A stretch of 64,000 nucleotides of DNA from a bacterium (GTDB lineage: Bacteria; Myxococcota_A; Bradymonadia; UBA7976; UBA1532). The stretch lies in the NCBI GenBank assembly GCA_030426085.1, contig JAUHYW010000040.1, positions 21,281 to 85,280 of the forward strand, read 5' to 3'. How positions within the stretch are numbered: the first letter of the stretch is position 1; the number at the start of each line of letters is the position of its first letter. Under the pieces are notes generated by a model. That model was not told the DNA's origin. It worked only from the letters and a program-made list of their open reading frames with translations, and did no database searches. The position numbers and the translations under genes are program-made. Below are positions 54,920 through 62,275 of this stretch, in pieces.

Positions 54920-56059
54920 ATGAGACACCCCCGACGCCCGCCCGCCGCCGCCCGCCGCGACGTGCCCCTCGCCGACCTCACGACCCTCGGCGTGGGCGGC
55001 CCGGCCCGCTTCTTCGTCGACGCGCCCGACCCCGACGCCATCGCCGACGCGCTCGCCTGGGCCCGCGAGGCCGCGCTGCCCGTCCTGGTGCTCGGCGGGG
55101 GCAGCAACCTGCTCTTCGCCGACGCCGGCTTCGACGGCCTCGTGGTGCGGGTGGCGTCCCGCGGCGTCGAGCCCCGATCCCGCGGCGACCGCGTCGAGCT
55201 GACCGTCGCCGCCGGCGAGCCGTGGGACGCCCTCGTCCGCCGGGCCGTCGCCGAAGGCTGGGCCGGCATCGAGTGCCTCGTCGGCATCCCGGGGGCCGTC
55301 GGCGCGGCGCCCATCCAGAACATCGGGGCCTACGGGCAGGAGGTCGCCGAGGTGCTCGTCGCGGTCGACACCCTCGACCGGCTCACCGGCGAGCCCCGCC
55401 GCTTCACCGCCACCGAGTGCGCGTTCGGCTACCGCACCAGCCGCTTCAAGGCCGACCCCCAGCGGCGCCACCTCGTCACCGGCGTGGTGCTGAGCCTCGC
55501 GCCGGGCGGGGCGCCGACCGTGCGCTACGGGCAGGTCGTCGACGCCATCGGCGACGGGGCCCCCGATCTGGCGAAGGTGAGCGAGACGGTGCACGCGCTG
55601 CGCCGCAGCAAGTCGATGGTCATCGACCCCGCCGATCCCAATCGGCGCAGCGCGGGATCGTTCTTCCTCAACCCGATCGTGCCGAGCGCCGAGGCCGACG
55701 CGGTCGCCGACCGGGTGAAGGCGCTGGGCGTCGATCCGGCGACCATGCCCCGCTACCCCCAAGGCGACGGGCGGGACAAGCTCTCGGCGGCGTGGCTCAT
55801 CGATCGGGCGGGGCTGCACAAAGGCTACGGCGAGGGGCCGGTGGGGCTCTCCACCCGGCACACGCTGGCGCTCGTCAACCGGGGCGGGGCCACCGCCGCC
55901 GACGTCGTGGCGTTCGCGGCCCACGTCCGGGGCGTCGTGCGGGATCGGTTCGGCGTCGCGCTGCACCCCGAGCCGGTGTTCGTCGGCTTCGACCGCCCGG
56001 CCGACGCGCTGCTCGACGCGCTGCTCGACGCTGAGCCGGAGGCCGGGCTCAGCGGGTGA
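54920..56059 (+). CDS. murB: UDP-N-acetylenolpyruvoylglucosamine reductase MurB
   Basis: 379 residues. It catalyses the NADPH-dependent reduction that makes UDP-MurNAc, an early cytoplasmic step of peptidoglycan synthesis, using FAD. Seen: L-T-T-L-G-V-G-G-P-A (start of the FAD domain, about 20), L-G-G-G-S-N-L-L-F-A (FAD-pyrophosphate loop, about 60), I-P-G-A-V-G-A-A-P-I-Q-N-I-G-A-Y-G near 122-138, G-Y-R-T-S-R-F-K near 170, the catalytic-Ser region A-G-S-F-F-L-N-P near 245, and the catalytic-Glu region H-P-E-P-V-F near 350. It is of the larger E. coli-like MurB type. Its 3' end overlaps the convergent ABC permease gene by 11 bp. Confidence 0.95.
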   Translation: MRHPRRPPAAARRDVPLADLTTLGVGGPARFFVDAPDPDAIADALAWAREAALPVLVLGGGSNLLFADAGFDGLVVRVASRGVEPRSRGDRVELTVAAGEPWDALVRRAVAEGWAGIECLVGIPGAVGAAPIQNIGAYGQEVAEVLVAVDTLDRLTGEPRRFTATECAFGYRTSRFKADPQRRHLVTGVVLSLAPGGAPTVRYGQVVDAIGDGAPDLAKVSETVHALRRSKSMVIDPADPNRRSAGSFFLNPIVPSAEADAVADRVKALGVDPATMPRYPQGDGRDKLSAAWLIDRAGLHKGYGEGPVGLSTRHTLALVNRGGATAADVVAFAAHVRGVVRDRFGVALHPEPVFVGFDRPADALLDALLDAEPEAGLSG

Positions 56060-56810
56060 CGACGAACTCCCGCTTGCGGGCCCGGATGGCGCCGATCCAC
56101 AGCGCGCCGGCGGTGACCGCCGACAGGGCCAGCGCCGCGGTGAAGAGGGACGGGGCCTCCCACAAGCCGGACCACGGGGCCTCGGAGCTCTCGACCGGCA
56201 GCCCGGCGACCCCCCGGACGTGGCTCATCAGCGTCAGCCGGCCGAAGAAGCCGGGCACCGTGCCCACGCCGCCCTCCCAGAAGATGAGCCACGCCAGCCC
56301 GAACCACGCCGGCCACTTCACGATCTGCCCCACCAGCGCGAAGAAGCTGCCGTAGGCCACCGCGCCGAGCAGCGCCGCGAAGCCGTAGCGCATGGCCGTC
56401 GCCTCGCCGATGCCGAAGCCGATGAACAGCCCCGCCGGCACCGCCAGCAGCGCCACCGGCAGCCCGTTGGCCAGCACCCGGGCCACGTAGGTCCAGATGC
56501 GACCCACCGGGCGGGTGAAGGCATAGGTCAGCGTCTGATCCTCGATCTCTTCCCGCAGCGAGCCGGCCCCGAAGAACAGCGCCAGCAGCGGCACCGCGCC
56601 CAGCACGATCATGCGGCCCATGGCGTCGGGCCCGACGTTGGCCGCGTAGCGCATCAGCAGCAGCAGGACGACGAACAGCGCGGCCCACAGCTTGAACGAG
56701 CGCTTGCGCAGGTTGCGCTTGAAGTGGAAGCCGGTCCAGAAGGCCACCGCCCGGGGCAGGTAGCCGGGGGGCACGTCGAGGCGGGCCGCCGGGGGGCTCT
56801 CAGAGGTCAT
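56049..56810 (-). CDS. ABC-2 type permease (second pair)
   Basis: 253 residues with about six hydrophobic segments and the cytoplasmic E-E-I-E-D-Q-T-L-T-Y-A-F-T-R-P motif that marks ABC-2 permeases. It is encoded 18 bp after its ATPase gene. The 3' end overlaps murB. Confidence 0.85.
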   Translation of the reverse strand: MTSESPPAARLDVPPGYLPRAVAFWTGFHFKRNLRKRSFKLWAALFVVLLLLMRYAANVGPDAMGRMIVLGAVPLLALFFGAGSLREEIEDQTLTYAFTRPVGRIWTYVARVLANGLPVALLAVPAGLFIGFGIGEATAMRYGFAALLGAVAYGSFFALVGQIVKWPAWFGLAWLIFWEGGVGTVPGFFGRLTLMSHVRGVAGLPVESSEAPWSGLWEAPSLFTAALALSAVTAGALWIGAIRARKREFVVTR

Positions 56811-56828
56811 CGCGGTGACTCCATGCCA

Positions 56829-57788
56829 TCACCGGCGGCTGATGAGATAGCGATACAGGCTCTCCAGATCGGCGTCGGGCGAGGTGAAGCCCCGCACCAC
56901 GCCGCCCAGCTCGGCGACCACCCGGGGGATCTCGCGCCCAGCGGTGTCCAGATCGGTCGTCGTCACCTCGAGCGGCGACGGCTCGTCGTCGAGCACCTTG
57001 GCCGCCTGCACGAAGGGCAGGGCCATCAGCCGGGCCGCCACCCGCCGGGGCTCGTCGACGTCGAGCAGGATGCGATACGGCCGATCGGCGAGCTTCGTGC
57101 GCAGCCGCAGGATGTCGCCGTGGGCCCGCAGGCGGCCGTAGCGGATGAAGACCACGTCGTGGGTCATCGCCTCGACCTCGTGCAACACATGGCTCGACAC
57201 CACCACGCAGCGGCCCTCCTCGCCCAGCGAACGGATGAGCGCGATGAGATCGGCCCGGGCCACCGGATCAGCGCCGGTCAGCGGCTCATCGAGCAGCACC
57301 ACCGGCGGATCGTGGGCGATGGCCTGCGCGATCTTGGTGCGCTGGCGCATGCCCCGGCTCATCTCCTTCATCTTCTTGAAGCCGAAGCGCTCCATGCCCA
57401 CCCGCTTCATCGCGGCGTAGGTCTTCTGCTCGGCCTCGCTCTTCGGCAGCCCGTGCAGCCGGGTCAGCGCGCGTACGAAGTCGTGCCCCGACATGTCCTC
57501 GTAGAACTTGTCCTGCTCGGGGCACAGCCCCAGCCCGCGCAGCACCCGCGGCTCGTGGAACGGATCGGCCCCCAGCAGCCGCACATGGCCGGTGTCGGGC
57601 AGGAGCTGCCCGGCGAAGAGCTTGAGCAGCGTCGACTTGCCCGACCCGTTGGGCCCCAGCAGGCCGGTCACCCCCGGGCCGAGGCGCAGGTCGATCTCGT
57701 TGACCGCCCGCACCTGCCCGTACATCTTCGAGACGCCGTGGGCTTCGAGCATCGTCTCGCCGCCCGCCTTGTCGAGCGCGACCGTCAC
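56829..57788 (-). CDS. ABC transporter ATPase (second pair)
   Basis: 319 residues from the GTG at 57788, preceded by GGAGGT and overlapping the upstream stop (GTGA); the ATG at 57752 is an alternative. Walker A G-P-N-G-S-G-K-S-T is near 51, the signature region is M-S-R-G-M-R-Q-R near 145, and Walker B is V-V-L-L-D-E-P-L-T-G-A-D-P near 168. The C-terminal about 90 residues are the accessory domain of NatA/CcmA-type exporters. The signature departs from LSGGQ in the same way as in the first pair. Confidence 0.9.
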   Translation of the reverse strand: MTVALDKAGGETMLEAHGVSKMYGQVRAVNEIDLRLGPGVTGLLGPNGSGKSTLLKLFAGQLLPDTGHVRLLGADPFHEPRVLRGLGLCPEQDKFYEDMSGHDFVRALTRLHGLPKSEAEQKTYAAMKRVGMERFGFKKMKEMSRGMRQRTKIAQAIAHDPPVVLLDEPLTGADPVARADLIALIRSLGEEGRCVVVSSHVLHEVEAMTHDVVFIRYGRLRAHGDILRLRTKLADRPYRILLDVDEPRRVAARLMALPFVQAAKVLDDEPSPLEVTTTDLDTAGREIPRVVAELGGVVRGFTSPDADLESLYRYLISRR

Positions 57789-58696
57789 CCGACCACCTCC
57801 GAGCGCAGCCGCCACCAGAACAGGCCGAAGCCGGCCCCGGCCCAGGCGAGCAGCGCCGTCAGCGAGGCCAGCGCGCTGTGGTTGATCGGGGTGTAGCGCC
57901 CCGAGACCTGACTGCCGAGCATGCTCTGCTGCGGGGCGAGCAGCCAGTCGACCACCGTGTGCAGGCTGCGCTCGGGCGACAGGTAGCCGGCGAAGGCGTA
58001 GCCGGCCCCGGTCATGCCTTCGACGATGCCCGACAGCACGATGACCGCCGCGATGTAGGCCACGCTCACCGTGCGCGCCTTCTGCCCGATGGCCGAGGCC
58101 CCGATGATGGTCGTCGCCAGCACCGCCACCGACAGCACGCCCCCGGCGAGCGACGGTACGCCCAGCCACCACAGCTCGCTGCGCAGGGCGGCCGGCGCGA
58201 TGCCCAGGGCGGTCAGCCACAGCAGGACCACCGGCAGCAGGATGGTCACGATGGGCACGATGGCCGCCCCGCCCAGCTTGCCGATGACATAGTCGGCCCG
58301 GGTCAGCGGCCGGGCGAAGTACAGGTCGAAGGCCCCCGCCGCGCGGTCTTCGGCGACCGCGCCCCCGGCGATGACCGCGATGGCGATGGCGGTGGTGAAG
58401 AACTGCACCCGCAGGAAGTTGGCCAGCACCTCGCGGGTCGAGCCCACCAGCTCGGTGACCGGCAGCCCCGACGGGCCCACGCCCGAGCCGAAGCGCTCGA
58501 AGAGGAGCTGCCCCACCAGCCACACCCCGTGGCCGCCGAGCACCGCCAGGCAGATCAGCAGCACGATCTTCGTCGCCCGCTGCCGCCAGGCGAGCAGCAG
58601 CATCGTGCGGGCGATGGCCACGGCCGGGGGCTGCCGCCGGCCCCGCTCGGGCATCGGGCGGTAGCCGATGTCGAAGACCTGATCGTGCGAGCTCAC
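57785..58696 (-). CDS. ABC-2 type permease (first pair)
   Basis: 303 residues from the GTG at 58696 (GGAGGG upstream, overlapping the ATPase stop). About six transmembrane segments and the motif A-E-D-R-A-A-G-A-F-D-L-Y-F-A-R-P-L-T-R (about residue 110-130) place it in the ABC-2 family. It sits between two ATPase genes. Confidence 0.85.
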   Translation of the reverse strand: MSSHDQVFDIGYRPMPERGRRQPPAVAIARTMLLLAWRQRATKIVLLICLAVLGGHGVWLVGQLLFERFGSGVGPSGLPVTELVGSTREVLANFLRVQFFTTAIAIAVIAGGAVAEDRAAGAFDLYFARPLTRADYVIGKLGGAAIVPIVTILLPVVLLWLTALGIAPAALRSELWWLGVPSLAGGVLSVAVLATTIIGASAIGQKARTVSVAYIAAVIVLSGIVEGMTGAGYAFAGYLSPERSLHTVVDWLLAPQQSMLGSQVSGRYTPINHSALASLTALLAWAGAGFGLFWWRLRSEVVG

Positions 58697-59610
58697 GCGC
58701 CCTCCGCCACCGCCGCCATGAACGCCTCTTCGAGCGAGGCCGCCTTCTGCTCGAGCTGAAGGATGGTCTCGCCCGAGGCCAGCGCCGCGCTCCAGATGAG
58801 ATCGGCGTCGGCCCCCTCGGGCAGCCGGACGTGCAGCAGATCGGGGCGCCCCCGGTCGGCCACCGCCGCGCCCCGCTCGCGCAGCGCCGCGGCCAGCGTC
58901 GAGCGGGGGTGGGCCACCCGCAGGTGATACTCCCCGGGCAGCCGGGTCTGGAGCGCGTCGAGCGTGCCGGCGTACTTCACCGTGCCGGCCTGCATGATCA
59001 TCACCGAGTCGCAGGTGCGCTCGACGTCGTGCAGCAGGTGGGTCGACAGCACGATGGCCGGCCCGTCGCCGTCGCGGAGCTGCACGATGAGATCGAGCAG
59101 CTCGTCGCGGGAGTCGGGGTCGAGGCCGCTCGTCGGCTCGTCGAGCAGCACGAGCCGGGGGTCGTGCACCAGGGCCATCGCGACCTTCACCCGCTGGTGC
59201 ATACCGGTGGAGTAGGTCTCGACCGGGCGGTGCCGCGACTCGTCGAGCCCCACCAGATCGAGCATCTCGTGGGCCCGCAGCAGGGCGCTGCGCCGACGCA
59301 GGCCGCACAGCTCGGCGGCGTAGGCCACCGACTCCAGCCCCGACAGCCCCGGGATGCGCCCCGGCCCCTCGGCGGCGTAGCCCAGCTCGAGCCGCACCGC
59401 GGTCGGATCCTGCGCGGCGTCGATGCCCAGCACCCGCACCTGCCCCCCGTCGGGGGCCAGCAGGCCCAGGCAGATCTTCATGAGGGTGGTCTTGCCGGCG
59501 CCGTTGGGCCCGAGCAGGCCCACCGCGCGGCCGTCGATCTGCCCGGTCACGTCCCGCAGCGCGTGGGTCGCGCCGAAGCGCTTCTGAACGTCGGAGAAGG
59601 CGAGCAGCAT
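58693..59610 (-). CDS. ABC transporter ATPase (first pair)
   Basis: 305 residues starting M-L-L-A-F-S-D-V-Q-K-R-F. Walker A G-P-N-G-A-G-K-T-T is near 36, the signature region is Y-S-T-G-M-H-Q-R near 133, and Walker B is L-V-L-L-D-E-P-T-S-G-L-D-P near 154. It heads a four-gene ATPase-permease-ATPase-permease operon with overlapping starts. The arrangement suggests either two exporters or one heteromeric ABC-2 exporter. The substrate is unknown. Confidence 0.9.
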   Translation of the reverse strand: MLLAFSDVQKRFGATHALRDVTGQIDGRAVGLLGPNGAGKTTLMKICLGLLAPDGGQVRVLGIDAAQDPTAVRLELGYAAEGPGRIPGLSGLESVAYAAELCGLRRRSALLRAHEMLDLVGLDESRHRPVETYSTGMHQRVKVAMALVHDPRLVLLDEPTSGLDPDSRDELLDLIVQLRDGDGPAIVLSTHLLHDVERTCDSVMIMQAGTVKYAGTLDALQTRLPGEYHLRVAHPRSTLAAALRERGAAVADRGRPDLLHVRLPEGADADLIWSAALASGETILQLEQKAASLEEAFMAAVAEGA

Positions 59611-59772
59611 GTCCGGGTCATACCGCGGCCGGCGGCCCAGGGCAACGGGCACGCGGCAGGAGGGGGAGGGGGCGCCCGCTGGCCGGGCTGCGGTGCACCG
59701 CCCGGCTCGCACGGGGTGGGGCGCCGGGCGGGTGTCGTGTCATGGGGGCCGCGCCCGGGGCGGGCGAGGGGA

Positions 59773-60687
59773 TCAGGCGTCGCCCGGCGACTCGGGCGCG
59801 GGCTGCGCGTCGGCGGGCTGCGCGTCGGCGGGTCGGGCGTCGGCCGCGGGCTGCGCCGCCCCGGCGCCCGCATCATCGGCGCCGGCCTCGGCGTCCGCGT
59901 CGGGGCTCGGCTGGGGGGCCTCGCCGTCGCCTTCGATCAGGCCGTCCAGATCACCGTCCACCGCGCCGGTCTGCACCCCCTGCCGGCGGGCGCGCATGAT
60001 GGCCGCGATGCGGTCCTGCTGATCGACCAGCGGCGCGAGCAGCGCGTCGACCACATCCCACTGACCGATGTAGGTCGAGCAGATGTGGCCCACCACCGCG
60101 CAGGTGTGCAGGTGCATCTCGCGGCGGGCGCTCTCGAGATCGCCCCGGGTCACCCGGTCGCGGGCGTCGAGCGCCGCCCGGTAGGGGCCGATGTGCCCGC
60201 CGATGCGGTCGACCCACTTCGTCAGGCTGGCGGCGGCGGCGTACGGGGCGAAGGCGCCGATCGCCTCGGCGTACAGCCGCTCGACCCGCTGAAGCTCTTC
60301 TTCATAGGGCGCCCGGGTCACGGTGCTGACCTGCCCCTTGAAGTGCCGGGTGATGAAGTCACCGTAGACCGCGGCCCGGGGGTCGCCGGCCTTGACCAGA
60401 TAGTCCCGCTCGTCTTCCACCCCGTCGAAGAAGCCGACGAGCGCCGCATCCATCTGCTTGTCGCTCGCCTTCGCCGCGCCCTCGCCCCGAGCGAGGGTCT
60501 GCGCGCGGTGCATCGCCTCGATCTCGCCGGCGTGCTTCGCCCGCAGGCGGGCCTCGAACGCGAGCTCTCCGAGCCGCGCGTCGCCGACGTCCTGCGCCTT
60601 TTGCTGGGTCTGCGCCATCACCACGTCGGTGCGCGCCGAGCTCATGCGGCTGATGGAGAAGAAGCGCATGTAGAGATCGCCGTTCAT
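59773..60687 (-). CDS. Hypothetical cytoplasmic protein with Ala/Pro/Asp tail
   Basis: 304 residues starting M-N-G-D-L-Y-M-R-F-F-S-I-S-R at 60687. The first about 235 residues are predicted mostly helical with charged surfaces and no transmembrane segment. The last about 65 residues are an Ala/Pro/Asp/Gln repeat (P-A-D-A-Q units). No family recognised. It is alone on its strand, separated by 162 bp from the ABC operon downstream and facing the 1.6-kb repeat region upstream. Confidence 0.6.
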   Translation of the reverse strand: MNGDLYMRFFSISRMSSARTDVVMAQTQQKAQDVGDARLGELAFEARLRAKHAGEIEAMHRAQTLARGEGAAKASDKQMDAALVGFFDGVEDERDYLVKAGDPRAAVYGDFITRHFKGQVSTVTRAPYEEELQRVERLYAEAIGAFAPYAAAASLTKWVDRIGGHIGPYRAALDARDRVTRGDLESARREMHLHTCAVVGHICSTYIGQWDVVDALLAPLVDQQDRIAAIMRARRQGVQTGAVDGDLDGLIEGDGEAPQPSPDADAEAGADDAGAGAAQPAADARPADAQPADAQPAPESPGDA

Positions 60688-60906
60688 GTCGATTTCGCTT
60701 TCGCCCGCTGGGGGCCCGAGGTGTCGTGTGCAAGGGCACGATGGCACCCTCTCGCCGCGCGCGCAACATGAAAATGACCTCACAGCCATTTTTGTGGAGA
60801 GCAGACGCTCTCGCTTCATGACCGGCGCCCGCGACCTTCGGCTATGCGCTTCGTCGGCCCCGGGTGACTGCGCCGGGCCTCGCCCGCCGAGCGCTCGACC
60901 CTGTGC

Positions 60907-61953
60907 CACAGCCCGCCGCGCTCGCTGTGCGGGGCCCGATCACCCCCCCACACCCGAAAATCCGCCGCGTCGGCGCGCGGGCGGGAGGCCCACAGCGAAA
61001 ATCCTCGGGCGTCGACCGGTTTGCGCGAGCGGCACACGCGCAAACCGGTCGTCGACGGCGGCTCGCGGAGTGACGACGCCGATTTTCGTCACCCCCCGAG
61101 CGATGGGCCTGTGGCGATCACCGCAAACGCTCACCCACCGAGCGCCGGCGCGTGTGCCACAGCCCGGAATCCGTCGCCCGATACGCGCGCCGGGCGAGTC
61201 ACACACCCGATCCCTCGACGCCGGGCGAGTCGCGGCGGCTGTACGACACGCCCGCCACGCGGGCGCCGTGGTCGATGGGACACTGCCCCGCGGTCGAGCG
61301 GCGAGCGCGCGGGGCAGTGGCGCAGGCCGGCGCGCCGTCGAGCGGTGAGCGCGGCCGGCAGCGCCACAGCCGATCGGCCGCGGGGCGACGAAATCTGCGT
61401 CATTCGTCCGTCGAACGCGCTCGGCGGGCGAGGATTCGGGGCTGTGGCGCCCGTCGCCGGGGTCGGTCGGCGTGGATCGCGCCCTGTCGGGCTCTGCGCC
61501 CGCGTCGGCCGGCGAGGGTTCCCGGCGTCGGCGGCCGGCTGCGCGGTCGGCGGGCGGGGATTTCGGGCTGTGGGGCTGCGGCGCGCGCTCGGTCGGCGGG
61601 GGATCGCGGCTGTCAGGGCGCGGCGTTTCGTCGGCCGGCGACGGATCGCGGCTGTCGGCGCGGGGTCGAGGGTCGGCAGGCGCGGGCGGGCGGCTGTGCG
61701 GTCGGCGCCGATCGGGAGCGGGGGAGGGTTCCGGGCTGTGGCGTCGGCCCGGGGCGTCGGCGGGCGAGCGGGGCGGGCTGTGAGCCGGGGCCGGGCGGTC
61801 GGTCGCCGAGGATTTTGAGCTGTGGCGGCCGGCCGAGCGGTCGGCGGGCGGGGATTTCGGGCTGTGGCACAGGGTCGATCCCGCGGCGGGCGGGGATCTC
61901 GGGCTGTGGCACAGGGTCGATTCCGCGGCGGGCGAGGGCGTCGGGGGCCGGCG
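60907..61953. repeat. 42-bp-phased divergent repeat array in two opposite halves
   Basis: In the left half the plus strand repeats a CACA(G/C)CCCG...AATCC-like element at 60907, 60949, 60991 and 61033 (exactly 42 bp each), with looser copies near 61158, 61200, 61244, 61281, 61321 and 61365. In the right half (61408-61953) the reverse complement GGGCTGTGG...GGGATTT recurs with exact 42-bp period for 13 units. 42 bp is four helical turns and also 14 codons. Confidence 0.75.
61013..61051. other. Perfect 15-bp stem hairpin
   Basis: CGACCGGTTTGCGCG (61013-61027) and its exact reverse complement CGCGCAAACCGGTCG (61037-61051) flank a 9-nt loop. An outer CGAAAATC (60996-61003) and GATTTTCG (61081-61088) extend the symmetry. 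It has no trailing T run, so it is not a classical terminator. Confidence 0.8.
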
Positions 61954-62275
61954 CGCGTCACCGGCTGTCGTCGGCGGGTTGCAGCAACCAGACACTGAAT
62001 CTGACCGTGCTCGCTGGCCCGATTCGCCGATGACGGCGTTGCTCGACTTGCCGTTGCCCCCGGCAGCGTCTGCGTCTCGCGCGGGCTTCGCCCGAACCGA
62101 CGCCCCGTCGGGGTCGCGGGCTTGGTTCCCCTCGGCGAATCGGTCTGCGCGATCCCTGGTCAGCTTCAATGTCCGGTCGCTGTACCATCGGGTTATGGCC
62201 GTGTAATCGTCGACGGGCCGCGGAGATGGCAGCGTTCGGGCAGCCACCCGCGATCGATCGCCCGGAGGTCTGCCC

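Larger units (their letters stand above)
60688..62275. other. 1.6-kb region without a convincing gene
   Basis: Several frames are open here simply because of composition. A 480-codon minus-strand frame (60940-62382) covers most of it but has no recognisable fold, overlaps the start of the TPR gene antisense, and has no convincing start. The region contains the 42-bp-phased array (60907-61953) and the hairpin at 61013-61051. The stretch 61980-62230 is less GC-rich and probably carries the promoter of the TPR lipoprotein gene. Confidence 0.6.

Noticed and set aside
61013..61051. Rho-independent terminator
   Set aside because: The stem is strong but no T run follows on either strand.
60907..61953. 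CRISPR array
   Set aside because: Units are diverged over their whole length with no conserved repeat and unique spacer pattern, and no cas gene is present.
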